Positions 51,751 to 62,958 of a stretch of DNA of 64,000 nt are shown in pieces. A program made the position numbers and the translations under genes. This DNA comes from Echinococcus granulosus (taxonomy: Eukaryota > Platyhelminthes > Cestoda > Cyclophyllidea > Taeniidae): NCBI RefSeq assembly GCF_000524195.1, contig NW_020170383.1:1665758-1729757 (forward strand), read 5' to 3'. Below the pieces are notes generated by a model that made no database searches, was not told where the DNA came from, and worked only from the letters and a program-made list of their open reading frames with translations. Position 1 is the first letter of the stretch. Every line of letters begins with the position of its first letter.

Positions 51751-52105
51751 GCTCAAAACAATGTCAACGTAAAACAAAAGTGCTTTCTCTTGTTTGGACG
51801 AAAACAACTTAACAAGTCAATATGGCATAGAAACCATCTTTTCTTGTCTACATACATTGAAGACGATTTTCCTACGAAATGAACCTAGTCTAGAATTAAC
51901 ATGATCAACTTTATCACAGATTTCCTACAAGCGGGAAATGAATGTAATTTGTCGAATGCATTTAGCATTAAGTCACACATTTTCCTATTTCGTCTAAATC
52001 AATTTAATTGGCTTTCAGGCGGAAACACCTGTACTGCACTAGTTGTTGGCCAAATAAAAGTTGCAAGTTAGATGGCAGCATGTTAGCTTAAAAACTATCT
52101 CAGAA

Positions 52106-52111
52106 AATAAA
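52106..52111 (+). terminator. Candidate polyadenylation signal of the cyclase gene
   Basis: AATAAA about 355 bp after the cyclase stop; another AATAAA lies at 52053-52058. Both precede the VDAC start at 52198. Confidence 0.45.
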
Positions 52112-52197
52112 AATATTGTACACACATTTCTGCGTTTTCATTAATTAGGTGCAGCGGCCGTTTCATTTGTCAAGGTTGGGGTGGCCTGCTCGCCGCA

Positions 52198-53259
52198 ATG
52201 GTTTTGACGTCGTTTAGTGATATTGGGAAGGCTGCCAAAGACATTTTTACAAAATATTTCAAATTCAACCTTATAAACTTTGACTTTAAATCAGGTACTG
52301 AAGAAAATGTTGATCTGCATATCCAATGCACTGAAAATGACAACCAAATAGTTGCGGCTTCTGACGTCACGTTTAAGCCTGTCGATGGGGTGTCCGTGAA
52401 GACGAAGGTAGACTCAAAGAACCAAATAACAAATGATATTGAAATCAAAAATCAGTCATGGTCAACACGACACAATATCATTACTACCGTTGATCATAAC
52501 CTTGGGTAGTCTTTTTCGCATTACTGATACGTAACATAGCACGAAGCAACTGAAGTTGAAGAACAGTGTGCAAAAGGACAAGGTTAATGCTGAAATAGAA
52601 ATGGACTTCGCCTCCAAATATCCTCGAGCAACTGCCTCACTTGTTGTTGGGTGAGCACATTGTTTTTGCTCTCTAACTGTACCTTAGTGATAAGGGTTAT
52701 GTTGCTGGTGCACAAGTTGTAGTTGACACAAGCGATTTCAAACTGAAAAATCACACTTACTCCGTCGGATACAGTGGAAAGGGTATTGAGGTCTACGGGT
52801 CACTCAGTGATCACAAAGACATTGAATGGAGAGTCCTCCAGACCTATCAACGCATAAGCGTTGGGTGTATGTTTGGGTGGGCTGGGAACTTTTCAAATAC
52901 CAAATTTGGCGTTGCTTCTTTGTACAAAGTGAATGAGGATACCTTTATCAAGGGTCGAATCGATGAAAATTCACACCTTGCACTTGCCTATGGATTCAAA
53001 CCTACACCTGGTAAGCTTTTATTTTAAATAATTTTCCTAACATCGTGAATAATTCGCCGATCGGATTGTTTAGCCTACTTTTAGCTTTTCTGGCTGCTTT
53101 TGAATAATTGGTAAATTTAAGTGGTTTACTTTGTATCTACAATAGTCTGAATGTTTCTCTTTTGCTTTAGAAACCCAGGTGATTGTCGCGCTGGAAACTT
53201 CTCTTAATGGGAACAACGTGGCATCGGGTAGTGGACTTACATTTGAAATTTCGAATTAG
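52198..53259 (+). CDS. VDAC: Voltage-dependent anion channel (mitochondrial porin)
   Basis: Four exons: 52198-52505, 52540-52650, 52688-53010, 53171-53259 (TAG), giving 276 residues, close to the usual 280-285. The first two introns are only 34 and 37 bp. The N terminus (SFSDIGKAAKDIFTKYF, then NLINFDFKSGT) is the standard VDAC helix and first strand. It continues with alternating strands typical of the 19-strand barrel, including VDGVSVKTKVDS, YSVGYSGKGIEVYGSLSD and a C-terminal strand SGLTFEIS-like end. VDAC carries metabolites and ions across the mitochondrial outer membrane. The C-terminal half is more divergent than the N-terminal half, but the length and strand pattern are complete. A divergent paralogue lies at 56994-58027 on the other strand. 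Confidence 0.9.
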
Positions 53260-54757
53260 CAATTCCGGCTCCTCTCGGTCATTTTAGTTTACCGACCAAA
53301 TAGCCTACACATTAAAAAAACTAGTCGTTTGATGAATTTTGGATTGCTTTTGTCATGGGGGGAGCGGGTTGAACAGTGGACTTCTAAATCTCGAATTCCT
53401 TCCGGTGGGATGCGGTGCCGTCTCTCGTTAAGCCCTTTTTAGTTCAGGGACTAAGAACCAGCTTAGGTGTTTGTTACGTCATTTTTAGCTAACATTGCTT
53501 ACGAAGGCATGAGGAAAAGCCGAGCTCGGAAGGGGTGGCTGGAAATTCCATGAGATGGTGGGGACCGTTAATGTTCGCACAGTATCCTCGCCGTTGAAAT
53601 ACGCTTTGTCTTGGGATGCAGTCTAGGATTTTCCAGCGACTGAGCTTTAACGTCGTCGGCGGCCATAATCGCCTACGGGGGATGAACGAATGCCACATGG
53701 TGGACTGAGGTCGCAGCGGGACTTCCCAATCATGTATTGCTTCCACATTCTTTTCTGTTCTGTCTGCATACAAGCTGGAGGTAATCGATTCCTAAAGCGC
53801 TGTTTAAGGTTTGACTGTTCTCTACACTGAGACCATGTTACAAAATTGCACTTTTTCTTAAGGAGGTCTGTCTAGATGCAAATCTCTGTGTAATTTAAGT
53901 AATAAGTTGTGAGGTATGCCTATTATCGCCTCTCTTTCTGCTCTGTTGATGGTTTATTCGAAATCCTACATATTTCTCAGTTCTACAAAGCACGGTAGAC
54001 ACCCGATTTATGAATTCTGCCGACTGTTCCATAATTTTAGGGAGATGTTTTTGCTGTTATTACGAATTTGTCGCACTCTGCTAATGGCATTGCTGTCGAC
54101 CAAGTGAGTCGGCATAGATTCAGCCCATCATAACAGATCCCGTTCCCCAAGTGCCTGCTAACACGCCAAGTTATAGCCGACTCTTCTCTGAAGGCCTTCT
54201 CAAAGCAGGTGCAATATGCCTAAGAATTAAACTGTATCGGCCAAACCTCGCAACTGCAGCTGATGTGGTGCGGTCCGTGCCGGCTTCCCATTTCATGCCT
54301 TTAATTTGAGAATGCTAGACAGTGCTATTTTTAAGAGGCAGGTTAACCGTGCTTAACCGGGGAAGTAATTGTGGTTAGATGTGTGAAGGTCAGCATAAAT
54401 GTTCGAATAAGTTGCGGAGAGTGGTGCTGGTTGGCTAAACTGATCACTCGAAAGACCAGTCGAACAAACTTCTTGTTTAGTGTTATTCCAAACTGGGATT
54501 AGCTAAGATGGCTTGTTCATTATTTGGGAAAGGGCAGACAATGGTCACTTACTTCTCAGGTAGCGGGGTAAGGTATGTGAATAGGCAATAACACGATGTC
54601 TGCTGGATGAAGAACTTGAAGTGTAGGTGTACAGTTCCCCTGTTTGGAATGCTACATTTACACTTCACATTTGCCCTATATAGATAATGCTGCCAATGTG
54701 GAGAATCTGAAAAGTAGAAGTCTTTTTTGACAAGCTTTTTATTGTCTTTCCAAAACC
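53260..54757. other. Spacer downstream of VDAC
   Basis: Besides the possible retroelement trace at 53489-53773 I see no supported exon. An ATTAAA at 53311-53316 may be the VDAC polyadenylation signal. Confidence 0.4.
53489..53773 (-). mobile_element. Probable degraded LTR (gypsy-like) retroelement pol trace
   Basis: The minus-strand peptide contains KNVEAIHDWEVPLRP, resembling the segment after the reverse transcriptase palm in gypsy elements (KVEAIxxWPxP, then a conserved Ser-Phe-Leu-Gly block). The following part (SFIPRRR) matches only loosely and the frame is not extended by other pol domains. No terminal repeats or target-site duplication were seen. This is a relic at best; a chance match is possible. 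Confidence 0.4.
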
Positions 54758-56160
54758 ATGCACAAAAGAACCCATTTTCTCGTACCTGAGATTTGCTGCG
54801 AGAACCAGCTTCTTCTAAAAATGATGGTACGCCAAAAAAATAAGACCCGGAGCTCTAAGGTGAGTCCATTTTCATCTAGAACATAACACTGAATTACTTC
54901 TGCCTTCATCCATGCTTATGCACTCGCCATCACATCTGAGACGCTTTCATTGCCACAGATTTGGAATTAGTGCAGCCTGCTACCTCGTTTATGCACTGGA
55001 CGGTAGGCGTGAAACTAATCTCACTGTTTTTTAGCATGACTGATTAGCAGCAACTACATATTGCCTGAAATATTCCGAAAACACGAGAGCAATCAGGACA
55101 GTTCGAGTTGGGTTCAACAACAAATTGCTGCAAGTTGGCTGAAAGATGTCACTTACTTCGTGCACAAGTATTTGCACTACAAGGTGTTGGACTCACTTCA
55201 CAAGAGGAGACGGTTATTTGTTAAGCAAGGAAAGTACCGCCGTACACAAGTAATGTCGCTTTTTGTCGTTCACACTGGCATGGCGCTGTGACACCATCTT
55301 GCGTACTTGATGGCACGTCACATTGCGTAAGGATTCATTTACACCTTATTCATTGCGTTCCACTTATCGCAGTACCTCATGATATGAAAGTGGTGTAATT
55401 TTAGATGATAAACAACACCTGCTTTGGCTAAGTATTAAAACATTCAGAAATGCTCAGATAGTGATGGTGTCATAAAAGGGAACAGTGCCTATTTCCCATA
55501 TTTGAGAAGCAGTGAATTGGTGTATGTCTGGCCATGTTTTACTAGGCTGGTTCCTTGGTCTCTGCGGTTTGCACTTTTATCTTGATGCCTTAGCACCTGT
55601 TTAAGTTAATAATATGTCTTCCATGTTGGTGCAGCCAACTGCGACTTTAGAGGGACCTGGAGCGCTGGAGAGCGATTGCAAGCGGAATTGTTACGAATTC
55701 TTTTTAACGCAACGCAGATCAAGTAATAGTTAAAGTATTGGTCGCTTTCTGTGAGTGTGCTCTAATGATGTCCAACATTTTCGCACCGAACTATTTGTCT
55801 TATTGCAAATCCCTAATCACACTGCAAATCTGGTAAGGGGTACCTCAGCCTTCTATGGACCGGGAAATCGACGGATCATTAAGTATGGTTGTGAAAACGA
55901 GGTGGACACCACTGCTGAACCAAGAAAAGCCACTTTCTTAAGAAATTACCTCATGCATGAGGTTATAACACCTTCGTGGCCAATTTTAGACATAAAATTA
56001 GGCTATTTTAAATAATATAGCATTTTAACACCTTTTCTAGGGCGCTCATCTGCAGTGGTTCCTGATGGAGCATTCTAGGCTGAAGCAACACTACTTGTTT
56101 TACCGAATTCGCAGAGGCGTCCTCGTAACGGAAGGATTTGGTTTTACCAAGTTTATCTAA
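54758..56160 (+). CDS. Unrecognised spliced gene (tentative)
   Basis: A series of splice-bounded frames: 54758-54859 (ATG, ends at GTGAGT), 55048-55249 (NYILPEIFRKHE...KYRRTQ), 55635-55722, 55849-55961 and 56041-56160 (stop TAA). The last four join in phase and would give about 168 residues ending in GVLVTEGFGFTKFI. The first exon does not join the second in phase, so either an exon is missing or the ATG exon belongs elsewhere. The product would be basic, without an obvious signal peptide; I do not recognise a domain. It lies between two porin genes, and the last segment could be read as a beta-strand, but I cannot claim that it is a porin. Donor sites at 55722 and 55961 are imperfect. Confidence 0.38.
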
Positions 56161-56993
56161 TCTGTGGCTCACTTGCTATGGACGGAAGTTTCTTTAGCAG
56201 CAAAATAAGAAAGGGTTGACACGAGGTACGTTTTGAACCTTTAAGTTCGACGAATGAAGATGAAACACTTTTCTGCCTTAAAAGTCTCTTCAGGTCTCTG
56301 CCTTCCTTAAGGCATAGACTACTAGATGAGTCGCCACAATGGCTATTTTCCATAGAATGTCCGAGATATTGCGTGAGTTCCATAACATTCCTTGCTGAAA
56401 GAATAGCAATCACATCTGCTTAATATTTGACCTAGAAATACGTTGAACCTGAGGCCAATGCCAAGTCAATTGTAGTTACATGCAATCGCGCACAAAGTTT
56501 ACCAGTTACCAGCTATTGCAAAGCCAATCACGGAAAAATACAGGGAGGGTGAAGTCAGTTGGGAAATTGGTACTTTATTGAAAAAGTGCTCAATATGAAG
56601 CTTACAGATTTAAAAGCAGCCGCCCTTGTACCACGCCCCAGCCGCTGATCAGTCTGAGTAAAAATTGCAAATTCTAATAAGCCATGGTACCCAAACACTC
56701 ACAACTCCATACTGTCGAAACAGAACACCCAGTTGGTAACCATCCACCATCCTATACAAGTTACTGCGGCGACGCGTTATCGTAACAACAAATCGGAGAA
56801 CTCCTGGCAATTCACTAACATGACTTTGCTGCAAATGCAGGCAGCATATTGTACTTGTTTTAAGGTAGCAGAGACTAAAGAAACCCACGAATAACTCTAG
56901 GAGATAACAGCTTCAAAGCATTAAAAAACTATTTATTTAAGTCACAGCCGGAACCAATGGGTAGTGAATAACAGAGAAGAGTACATAGCACGA
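56161..56993. other. Spacer between the tentative gene and the porin paralogue
   Basis: The tentative + strand gene ends at 56160 and the minus-strand porin-like gene ends at 56994, so both 3' UTRs should lie in these 0.8 kb. No further exon is supported. Confidence 0.4.
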
Positions 56994-58027
56994 TCAAGCG
57001 GCAATACTGACCGAGGCGTTGAACTTCGTACAAGCTGCATCCGGTCCGAGGTTGGAGGAGAAACCGACCGTCGTTACAACTCCTGAAAAGGAAAAAAGGA
57101 TGACGGAACCACGGGACTTGATATGACTCATGGGGACGAGAAGCCATAATTTCCAACCAACCGTTGGTGAGAGTAAATCCATAATTCCAGGCGAAGAACC
57201 CATCCCGTGTGAGACAAAATTTGATGAAAGACCAAGAATTCGGTTTGTAGCACACGGCGACCGTTAACTGCTGCTTTTGTTGAGATGCTCTATCGGAGAA
57301 TGAAATGAGCCCCACATCGAATCGCGGGTGTCTTCGAAGAACCCCATAGGAAAAACGTTGTAACGATTGGAATCTCTTCAGTGAAAAGAAACCGAACGCC
57401 TCTATATTTCTTGAAGTATATCCAAGCTTCAAGTCGAAATACCAATGAGATGGCTTTTTGAGGGACGCACCCACTCGCGGACCTACTAAGAAGTTACCTT
57501 TACTACAAAAACGTCCATAGCATAAGAATTGCGACTTACCTTAGAACGAAAGCCAAATACGACTTCACCTTCTTGCCATGAGACTCCGTAACAAGGTCGA
57601 CTACCATATTATCTGATGAAAAACTACTTCGTGACCGTAAAGCAGGATCTTTGAATGGCGTATTTGTATGTTTTCGAGCCGATATATTCGAGAGTGCTGC
57701 AGAGAATTCTTGTTGGACTGCATTCATAAGTAAGGGAAGTGTAAACTTGGTGCCAAAGGAAGCGGGTTGAAGAAATGTAAAAGTCAATTGCGCATCTTTG
57801 AAAGGCGATACAAAAAACTCTGCATTGATGAGTGACCGACAACAATTGTTGTAGGCATAAAATGGTCCGTAGGCATAGTTTGGTGGACGTGCTAAAAGTG
57901 AAACCAACAGTCCTGTATTCCCCCGGGATGTAAAGTTAAATTTCATATTGGGAGAATTCCAGTATAAATCATCACTGACAAATTCTTCCACCTGTGAACC
58001 AATTGTTTCGAAAGACGGAGGCGACAT
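56994..58027 (-). CDS. Highly divergent VDAC/porin-3 family protein
   Basis: Three exons: 58027-57540, 57502-57138, 57082-56994 (TGA), 313 residues. Start chosen at MSPPSFETIGSQVEEF, which matches the VDAC N-terminal helix; an in-frame ATG 29 codons upstream would add a hydrophobic leader and is less likely. Later segments KLGYTSRNIEAFGF, RFDVGLISFS, NYGFTLTNGWLEIMAS and the final KFNASVSIAA follow the strand rhythm of VDAC. The last exon is 89 bp with the same phase as the last exon of VDAC at 53171-53259, which supports shared ancestry. Intron 1 is 37 bp. The donor after 57138 is weak and could lie some tens of bases away. It probably sits in the mitochondrial outer membrane; extra cysteines and the longer loops suggest changed function. 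TOM40, from the same superfamily, is an alternative. Confidence 0.68.
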
Positions 58028-60150
58028 CCCCAAAAGGAAAACAGGACGTATAACCAAGTGTACAAGCGATGCAGACGCAGCACAGACATCCTTGATCAGC
58101 CCAACGTTGACCAATAGAAAGAGGCAAAGTAAACATTTGGCAGAGCACTACAAGTAAACGTTTAGAAAAGTGTTAATAGTACATTATTAATCAAAAAGGA
58201 AAAGAATGAATAGACGAAGGAAGGGGGATAGAAAGTGATTAAATGCTCGATCAACCACGAGAAAAACTAGCAGCGATGAGGGAGAACACATATCTAGATG
58301 AGGTACATCAAATAAGGATGTTTTTTGGTCGATTATTTTTCAAAAAAACTGAACAACATTTGCAAGATAAATATAAGCAGAAAATAAGACCCAAAGTAGC
58401 AGCCAAGCAAATATCGAAGAGTAAGCAACAGCATTCCCGCCTACTAGTTACTAAATTCTGTCAAATCAAAAAAACGGAAGCAAGGTAGCTCACAGCTGGT
58501 ACATGATCTCCAAACTACGCAGAAATTTGGGCGAAGCGTTCAGGATGTTTTTGGGCTAATATCTGCGACTTAGCCAACAACCCAGTTAAACAATTGTATC
58601 TAACACAAAATAAACCCCAGGTCCAGGATTTTTTTACAAGTCATTGAGTAATTTTTACAGAGGAAGAAAGTGTACAACGCTTGATTTAAAAATTTGGTTC
58701 CCAAATTCGGTAATGTGCCCATGACTATGCCATGCATAACAACGCCAAACACTTCGTACCTCAGGAACATTTGCTCTTATTCAGTACGGATTCTAAAATT
58801 GCCCGAGATGCTGTATTAAAGCAAGCAGCAAGCAAATCCAATCCAAAAGTGCAATCGTTCACGATTTCGTTACCGTTAGGGCAAATTCATTCATTTGCAG
58901 CGGCTGGACGAATTGTAAAGATTGCTGACAGATGTGTCGAAATGGCTAATACCTATGGCAATCACTCCAGTCTTGTGTTTTACAACAATGTCACTAACTA
59001 CTGGAGCGACACTAGCATTGGAACTTTGAAAATCCAACGTAGAACCGTCAACAGCATCGACACGAATACAATAGTTACTCAAACAAACCGCATTCCTTTC
59101 ATCTGTTCATCGCCTGAATGGAACCCTGACAGACGGATAGAGAGCTGAAAGACTGAGCAACACTTGACCGAGAATAAAGAAGCAAAAATAAGTTGATACA
59201 GTACAGTAGTCTTGCGGAGTTATTCTATATATTGTCTTTTCTCAAATAACTCTGCTATTAGGCCGAGTTCCTTACTGCAAGAGATTGGCTCACCAGTCAC
59301 CCCCACTGCAGGGCACGGTCTAGCCTTAGGCAGCACGCAGCCAGTGGACTTCCCTTCCCTTGCACAGCACAAATGTTAAACGCATCAGCAAATTCGTTGC
59401 AATTGCCGAAGTGTGGCTATGACATTAGGAACAGATGCATTCCTAAATGGAAGGAAACGCAACAGCATGAGTTGGTGAATCATGGGTCGCATTAAATGAT
59501 CGACTACTTGCTAAGGGTTACTCAAAAGAAGAGAGGGGTTACCTGGTTATGTAGCACATTGTTTAACTACGTTAGCAAATGAGCCTAAGCAGGTTATACT
59601 TCCACCCTGCAGCATGGCCTATGGGTTTCACTACTCTATGCATCACTGATCTATGGTTCTCCGTGCTAGGTCAAGTTGATGCAAATTTATATTCCAAGAA
59701 CCAGGCCGCATCTAGGGTGAGGGTTAATCTGCACATTTCGACCACACCAGTAGTGTATTCTATTTGCCCTATTCTATTTTTGACCCACTATGTCAGAAAT
59801 TTGTTATATTCACCTTCCGGAAATGTTTCAGTCCTGTTGAGACATGCATGGTATTACTTAGCGAATCGTTGGCCCGTACAAAGCCAGCTTTTTCTAAATT
59901 TGTGTGTAGTTTTGCTATTTTAAAACTGAACTTGATCATTTTTTATTTTGATTTTATTTAAATCCTAATTTCATCAATTCAAATTTTAAAAAAAAATAGT
60001 TAAAACTTGAATTTTACGTTGTTTTTAATGCAAGTCTGCTTTATGGTCAAATATAATCATAGTTGGGACTGTTTTTAGCTAAGACACTTCAGACCTGTTA
60101 ATGACTTTGTTTAAAATAACTTGTCGGTTGGGTGGGTTCACTTAGCGGAT
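58028..60150. other. Intergenic DNA upstream of RPS25
   Basis: It holds an intronless 139-codon frame (58732-59148, listed separately) and a short Lys-rich frame at 58243-58488 without recognisable features. The remainder is AT-rich; the promoters of the divergent porin-like gene and of RPS25 must lie here. Confidence 0.4.
58732..59148 (+). CDS. Uncertain 138-residue open frame
   Basis: Uninterrupted ATG-to-TGA frame with mixed composition, containing IARDAVLKQAASKSNP and FYNNVTNYWSD. No family was recognised, no splice sites are needed and no promoter evidence is seen. A shorter open frame also exists on the opposite strand. It could be a small intronless gene, a relic or chance. Confidence 0.2.
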   Translation: MHNNAKHFVPQEHLLLFSTDSKIARDAVLKQAASKSNPKVQSFTISLPLGQIHSFAAAGRIVKIADRCVEMANTYGNHSSLVFYNNVTNYWSDTSIGTLKIQRRTVNSIDTNTIVTQTNRIPFICSSPEWNPDRRIES

Positions 60151-60590
60151 ATGGTATGCTTGGTGTTTGTTTTCCTCCGTCTTTGTGGACGTTATTTGTT
60201 GAGAATTCTCCATTTTAGCCGCCGAAAACAGCAACAAAGACTCCAAAAAAGGACCCTAAGGCATCGAAACCTAAAAAGGATGGTGGCGGTAAGGCCAAGA
60301 AGAAGAAGTGGTCGAAGGGAAAGGTCAGGGACAAATTAAACAACATGTGCCTGTTTGACCAAGCTACCTACGACAAATTCCTTAAGGAAATTCCTCAGTG
60401 CCGATTAATCACTCCTTCTTCTGTGTCTGAGCGTCTGAAGATCCGCGTTTCTTTGGCTCGAGCTGCGCTTAATGAAATGAAGAATCAAGGTAGTGGGTGT
60501 TGTTAGACTCATCATTTCTCTGCAGGCACTCTGAGACAGGTCTCCAGTCATCACGCTCAGCAGATCTATGTCCGAGCTACAAAGACCTAG
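60151..60590 (+). CDS. RPS25: Small ribosomal subunit protein eS25
   Basis: Three exons: 60151-60153, 60219-60489, 60526-60590 (TAG), 112 residues. The first coding exon consists of the ATG only, directly followed by a GTATGC donor, an arrangement often seen in ribosomal protein genes. Introns are 65 and 36 bp. The protein has PPK, a Lys-rich tail and the diagnostic [36 protein letters not shown] and [10 protein letters not shown]. It forms part of the 40S head and contacts the E-site/IRES region in eukaryotes. The C terminus after VRATKT is shorter than in mammals (125 residues). AATAAA follows at 60609. The NAT9 coding exon begins 88 bp after the stop, so the two may form one transcription unit. 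Confidence 0.96.
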
Positions 60591-60608
60591 ATTGGCGTTT
60601 GTACAAAA

Positions 60609-60614
60609 AATAAA
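60609..60614 (+). terminator. RPS25 polyadenylation signal
   Basis: AATAAA 19 bp after the RPS25 stop. It lies only about 65 bp before the first NAT9 splice acceptor, typical of internal genes in trans-spliced operons. Confidence 0.7.
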
Positions 60615-60678
60615 CTTTTTAGAGGATGTTTGAGTTTTGTTTTCTGGTCTTTATAAGTAGTCGTTATTGCTTTTATAG

Positions 60679-62127
60679 GTACTGCAAACCCATTGTGTCG
60701 AAACCGCTGATCTCTATTTGGTACCCTACGAGGTCGGGCATGTCCCTAAGTATCATCAATGGATGCAAACTTGGGAGCTCCAGGTTCTCACGGCGTCCGA
60801 GCCCTTGAGCCTAGAGGAGGTATTTTGGGATCCTAGTTTGCTTATATTCGGAGTTTTGGGTGAGGTGTCATTGTTTATGCACAGCTCAATCGACTCCGAT
60901 AGATTTGTGGGCTGCATAGCGCACATGAACGTTAAAGCCCAACAGTCACTTTCCCGAGGATGCGGAGTGAGGTGGCATGTCGTGTTCTTCTCGATCTATC
61001 TCGTTAAACTACCGGTGCTAGGTTCTTATTGATTTATTGCCTTTACGCCCTCCAGATCATTCCATTTGGGCCGTTGCAGGGGGTTTGCGGGGTGGGTTTA
61101 AGCACGGTAGTCAGGTCGACTGCGTGGTGTTGCTGATCGGTCAATTTGTCTGGTTCAGGAGTATGAACAACAGAAGAACTGGTTGGCCGGGGCGGACCGC
61201 GTCACATTCATTTTGTTGGAGAAGTCGAGGCTGCCAGCTCTCTGTACGTCCGCTCCTCTTTCTATCTCCGTGGCGGAACTGTCAGCGTCACATACGGTGA
61301 CTACTATACAGGGGGATCGTGCCGTTTGCGATGCCGAGGTCGCAGCTATGATTGGGGACGTTAACTTTTATCTCATCCCTGATCCTGATTCGGATCATGA
61401 CAATGCTTTTGAGGGTTTGTTACTGGTTTCAGGTCTCGGTTTATTCGCCGTTTCGCTTTCGTCTTGCCGATTGTCCTTAGTAGATGTTGGTTTAAGCAAA
61501 TAGATATATGTATAAGATTGTCGATTCCATAGTGTTCACAGATTCTGTGGTGAAGTGATTCAGCATGAGCTTCTTTGCCCTCAGTGCATTAACTTCCTTA
61601 ACTAAATACGATTTAACAGCTAGTAATATGCATGGCAGGAACATGACATCTGTGTACGGAGTCCTTATCTAGCATTTTGTTTATTGGTAAGGCCATGTTC
61701 TTGCTTCTACCGTAGGTGAGGTGTCTGTAATGATTGCGGAAGCGTCGTCGCGTGGCAAGGGTTTGGCGGCCCAGGCATTGGCTGGTGTGCTACTTTACGT
61801 CGAACGCTATTTCGTGCGCAATGTGACCGCAATAGTAGCCAAAGTCTCCCTTGACAATGAGCCGAGCCTGAGGTTTTTCAAGAATAAACTTGGGTTTGTG
61901 GAGCGTAGACGCAACGCTTGCTTCAATGAGGTATGTTGAGTTCCTATTTGAGTATGTCACTGTAGATCGAGCTTGTTTGTCCCACGTTTGAGACCGAGAA
62001 ATCCGCTGTTACGCAGGCGGCTTCAAGGGCGATTGAGCTGCTTGAATTGTCTGGTCGCGATTGGCTCTTCCGTGTTTACCCCATTAATAGCTTCAGGTCC
62101 TGTGTACTTTATCCAGATAAAAACTAA
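60679..62127 (+). CDS. NAT9: N-acetyltransferase 9 (GNAT family)
   Basis: Four exons: 60679-60819, 61159-61414, 61716-61930, 61966-62127 (TAA), 257 residues without an initiator (human 207). Family landmarks: LVPYEVGHVPKYHQWM, LTASEPLSLEEEYEQQ (across the first junction), FILLEKSR, MIGDVNFYL, EVSVMIAEASSRGKG (acetyl-CoA loop, motif A) and NEPSLRFFKNKLGF. It probably acetylates N-termini or lysines in the cytosol; NAT9 has been linked to microtubule stability. The first exon follows a TTTTATAG acceptor, is in phase 0 and has no in-frame AUG before the conserved region; its 15-residue lead before VPY, counting one added Met, nearly equals that of human NAT9. The start may therefore come from a spliced leader, or from ATG 60626 with a 32-bp intron and a poor donor (GTCTTT). 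There is an insertion between exon 2 landmarks (CTSAPLSISVAEL). Confidence 0.93.
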
Positions 62128-62958
62128 ATGTATTTACATGCTTGCTTCAACTTGTTTTATTTTATCTGAGGCCTCACCTTATTGGTGTTCTCAGGTCCTC
62201 TTTCAAAGTACTGGTCATAGATAATTGGTTTTCCTGCGAGGATTACTGCAAGCAGCAAATTAATACCATCTCCAGGCAATTTTTTTACCTGAGTAACTAG
62301 ATGTATGGGTTTCATTGACTTTTAAACACGAAAGTACGTTGGAGAGACAACGCTATCGTGATTGTAAACACCAACTAACACGATTATTAGGGAGAGGTCG
62401 TGGCATCAATCCAAAGGTCGACTGTGGTACGTAGAACTGCAGGGGAATATTTGTTTGTTGATTTCTGGTGAGCTCAATTTCAGGCATTACACACAACAAG
62501 CGCTGGCCTCTGATGCTGCACAGTTGTCGGAAGCATAACTCTTGGTGTGCGTGTCCGGTTTGGTGCCGTACACATGGGCGGTAGATTTGATGGTCTCATT
62601 TCTGGCGGCGCTCCATATTAAGAATACTTGTCGGAAATAAATATAAATTACAAATACTACGTATGGGCTAGAGAGTCACTGCAATGGCGATGTTTTGTTT
62701 AGCTTAGTGATGGACAATGAAAACGAACGGGATCAAATACCTCGAGACCGAGTCACAAATTTCTTTAATTTGTATACACTTGAAGGTGGGGTTAGGGGGT
62801 CGAGGAGGAAGCTACGGTGATGGGAAGAGGGGATTAGGAGAAGGGGTTGCTTGGGGTTGGATGTGCATTTTTCGGCAGTAGTGAAGAATGTGGTTTCTGT
62901 GTGAGAGTAAGTGCAGCGGAGTAGCATGGGAAAGCGCGGAGCGGTGAGAAAGCACAAC
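62128..62958. other. Spacer between NAT9 and the right-edge gene
   Basis: Holds the NAT9 3' UTR and the 3' UTR of the minus-strand gene that ends at 62959. No additional exon is supported. Confidence 0.4.
62636..62641 (+). terminator. Candidate NAT9 polyadenylation signal
   Basis: AATAAA about 510 bp after the NAT9 stop, the first good match downstream. Confidence 0.35.

Noticed and set aside
49465..51807. Several minus-strand frames over 90 codons
   Set aside because: Antisense shadows of the adenylate cyclase; no independent domain or start context.
59579..59923. 114-codon hydrophobic frame upstream of RPS25
   Set aside because: Composition typical of translated AT-rich non-coding DNA; a different frame on the same strand is also open.
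60626..60808. 60-codon frame starting at ATG 60626
   Set aside because: Read straight through it is out of frame with NAT9; only its first seven codons could matter, if a 32-bp intron is removed.
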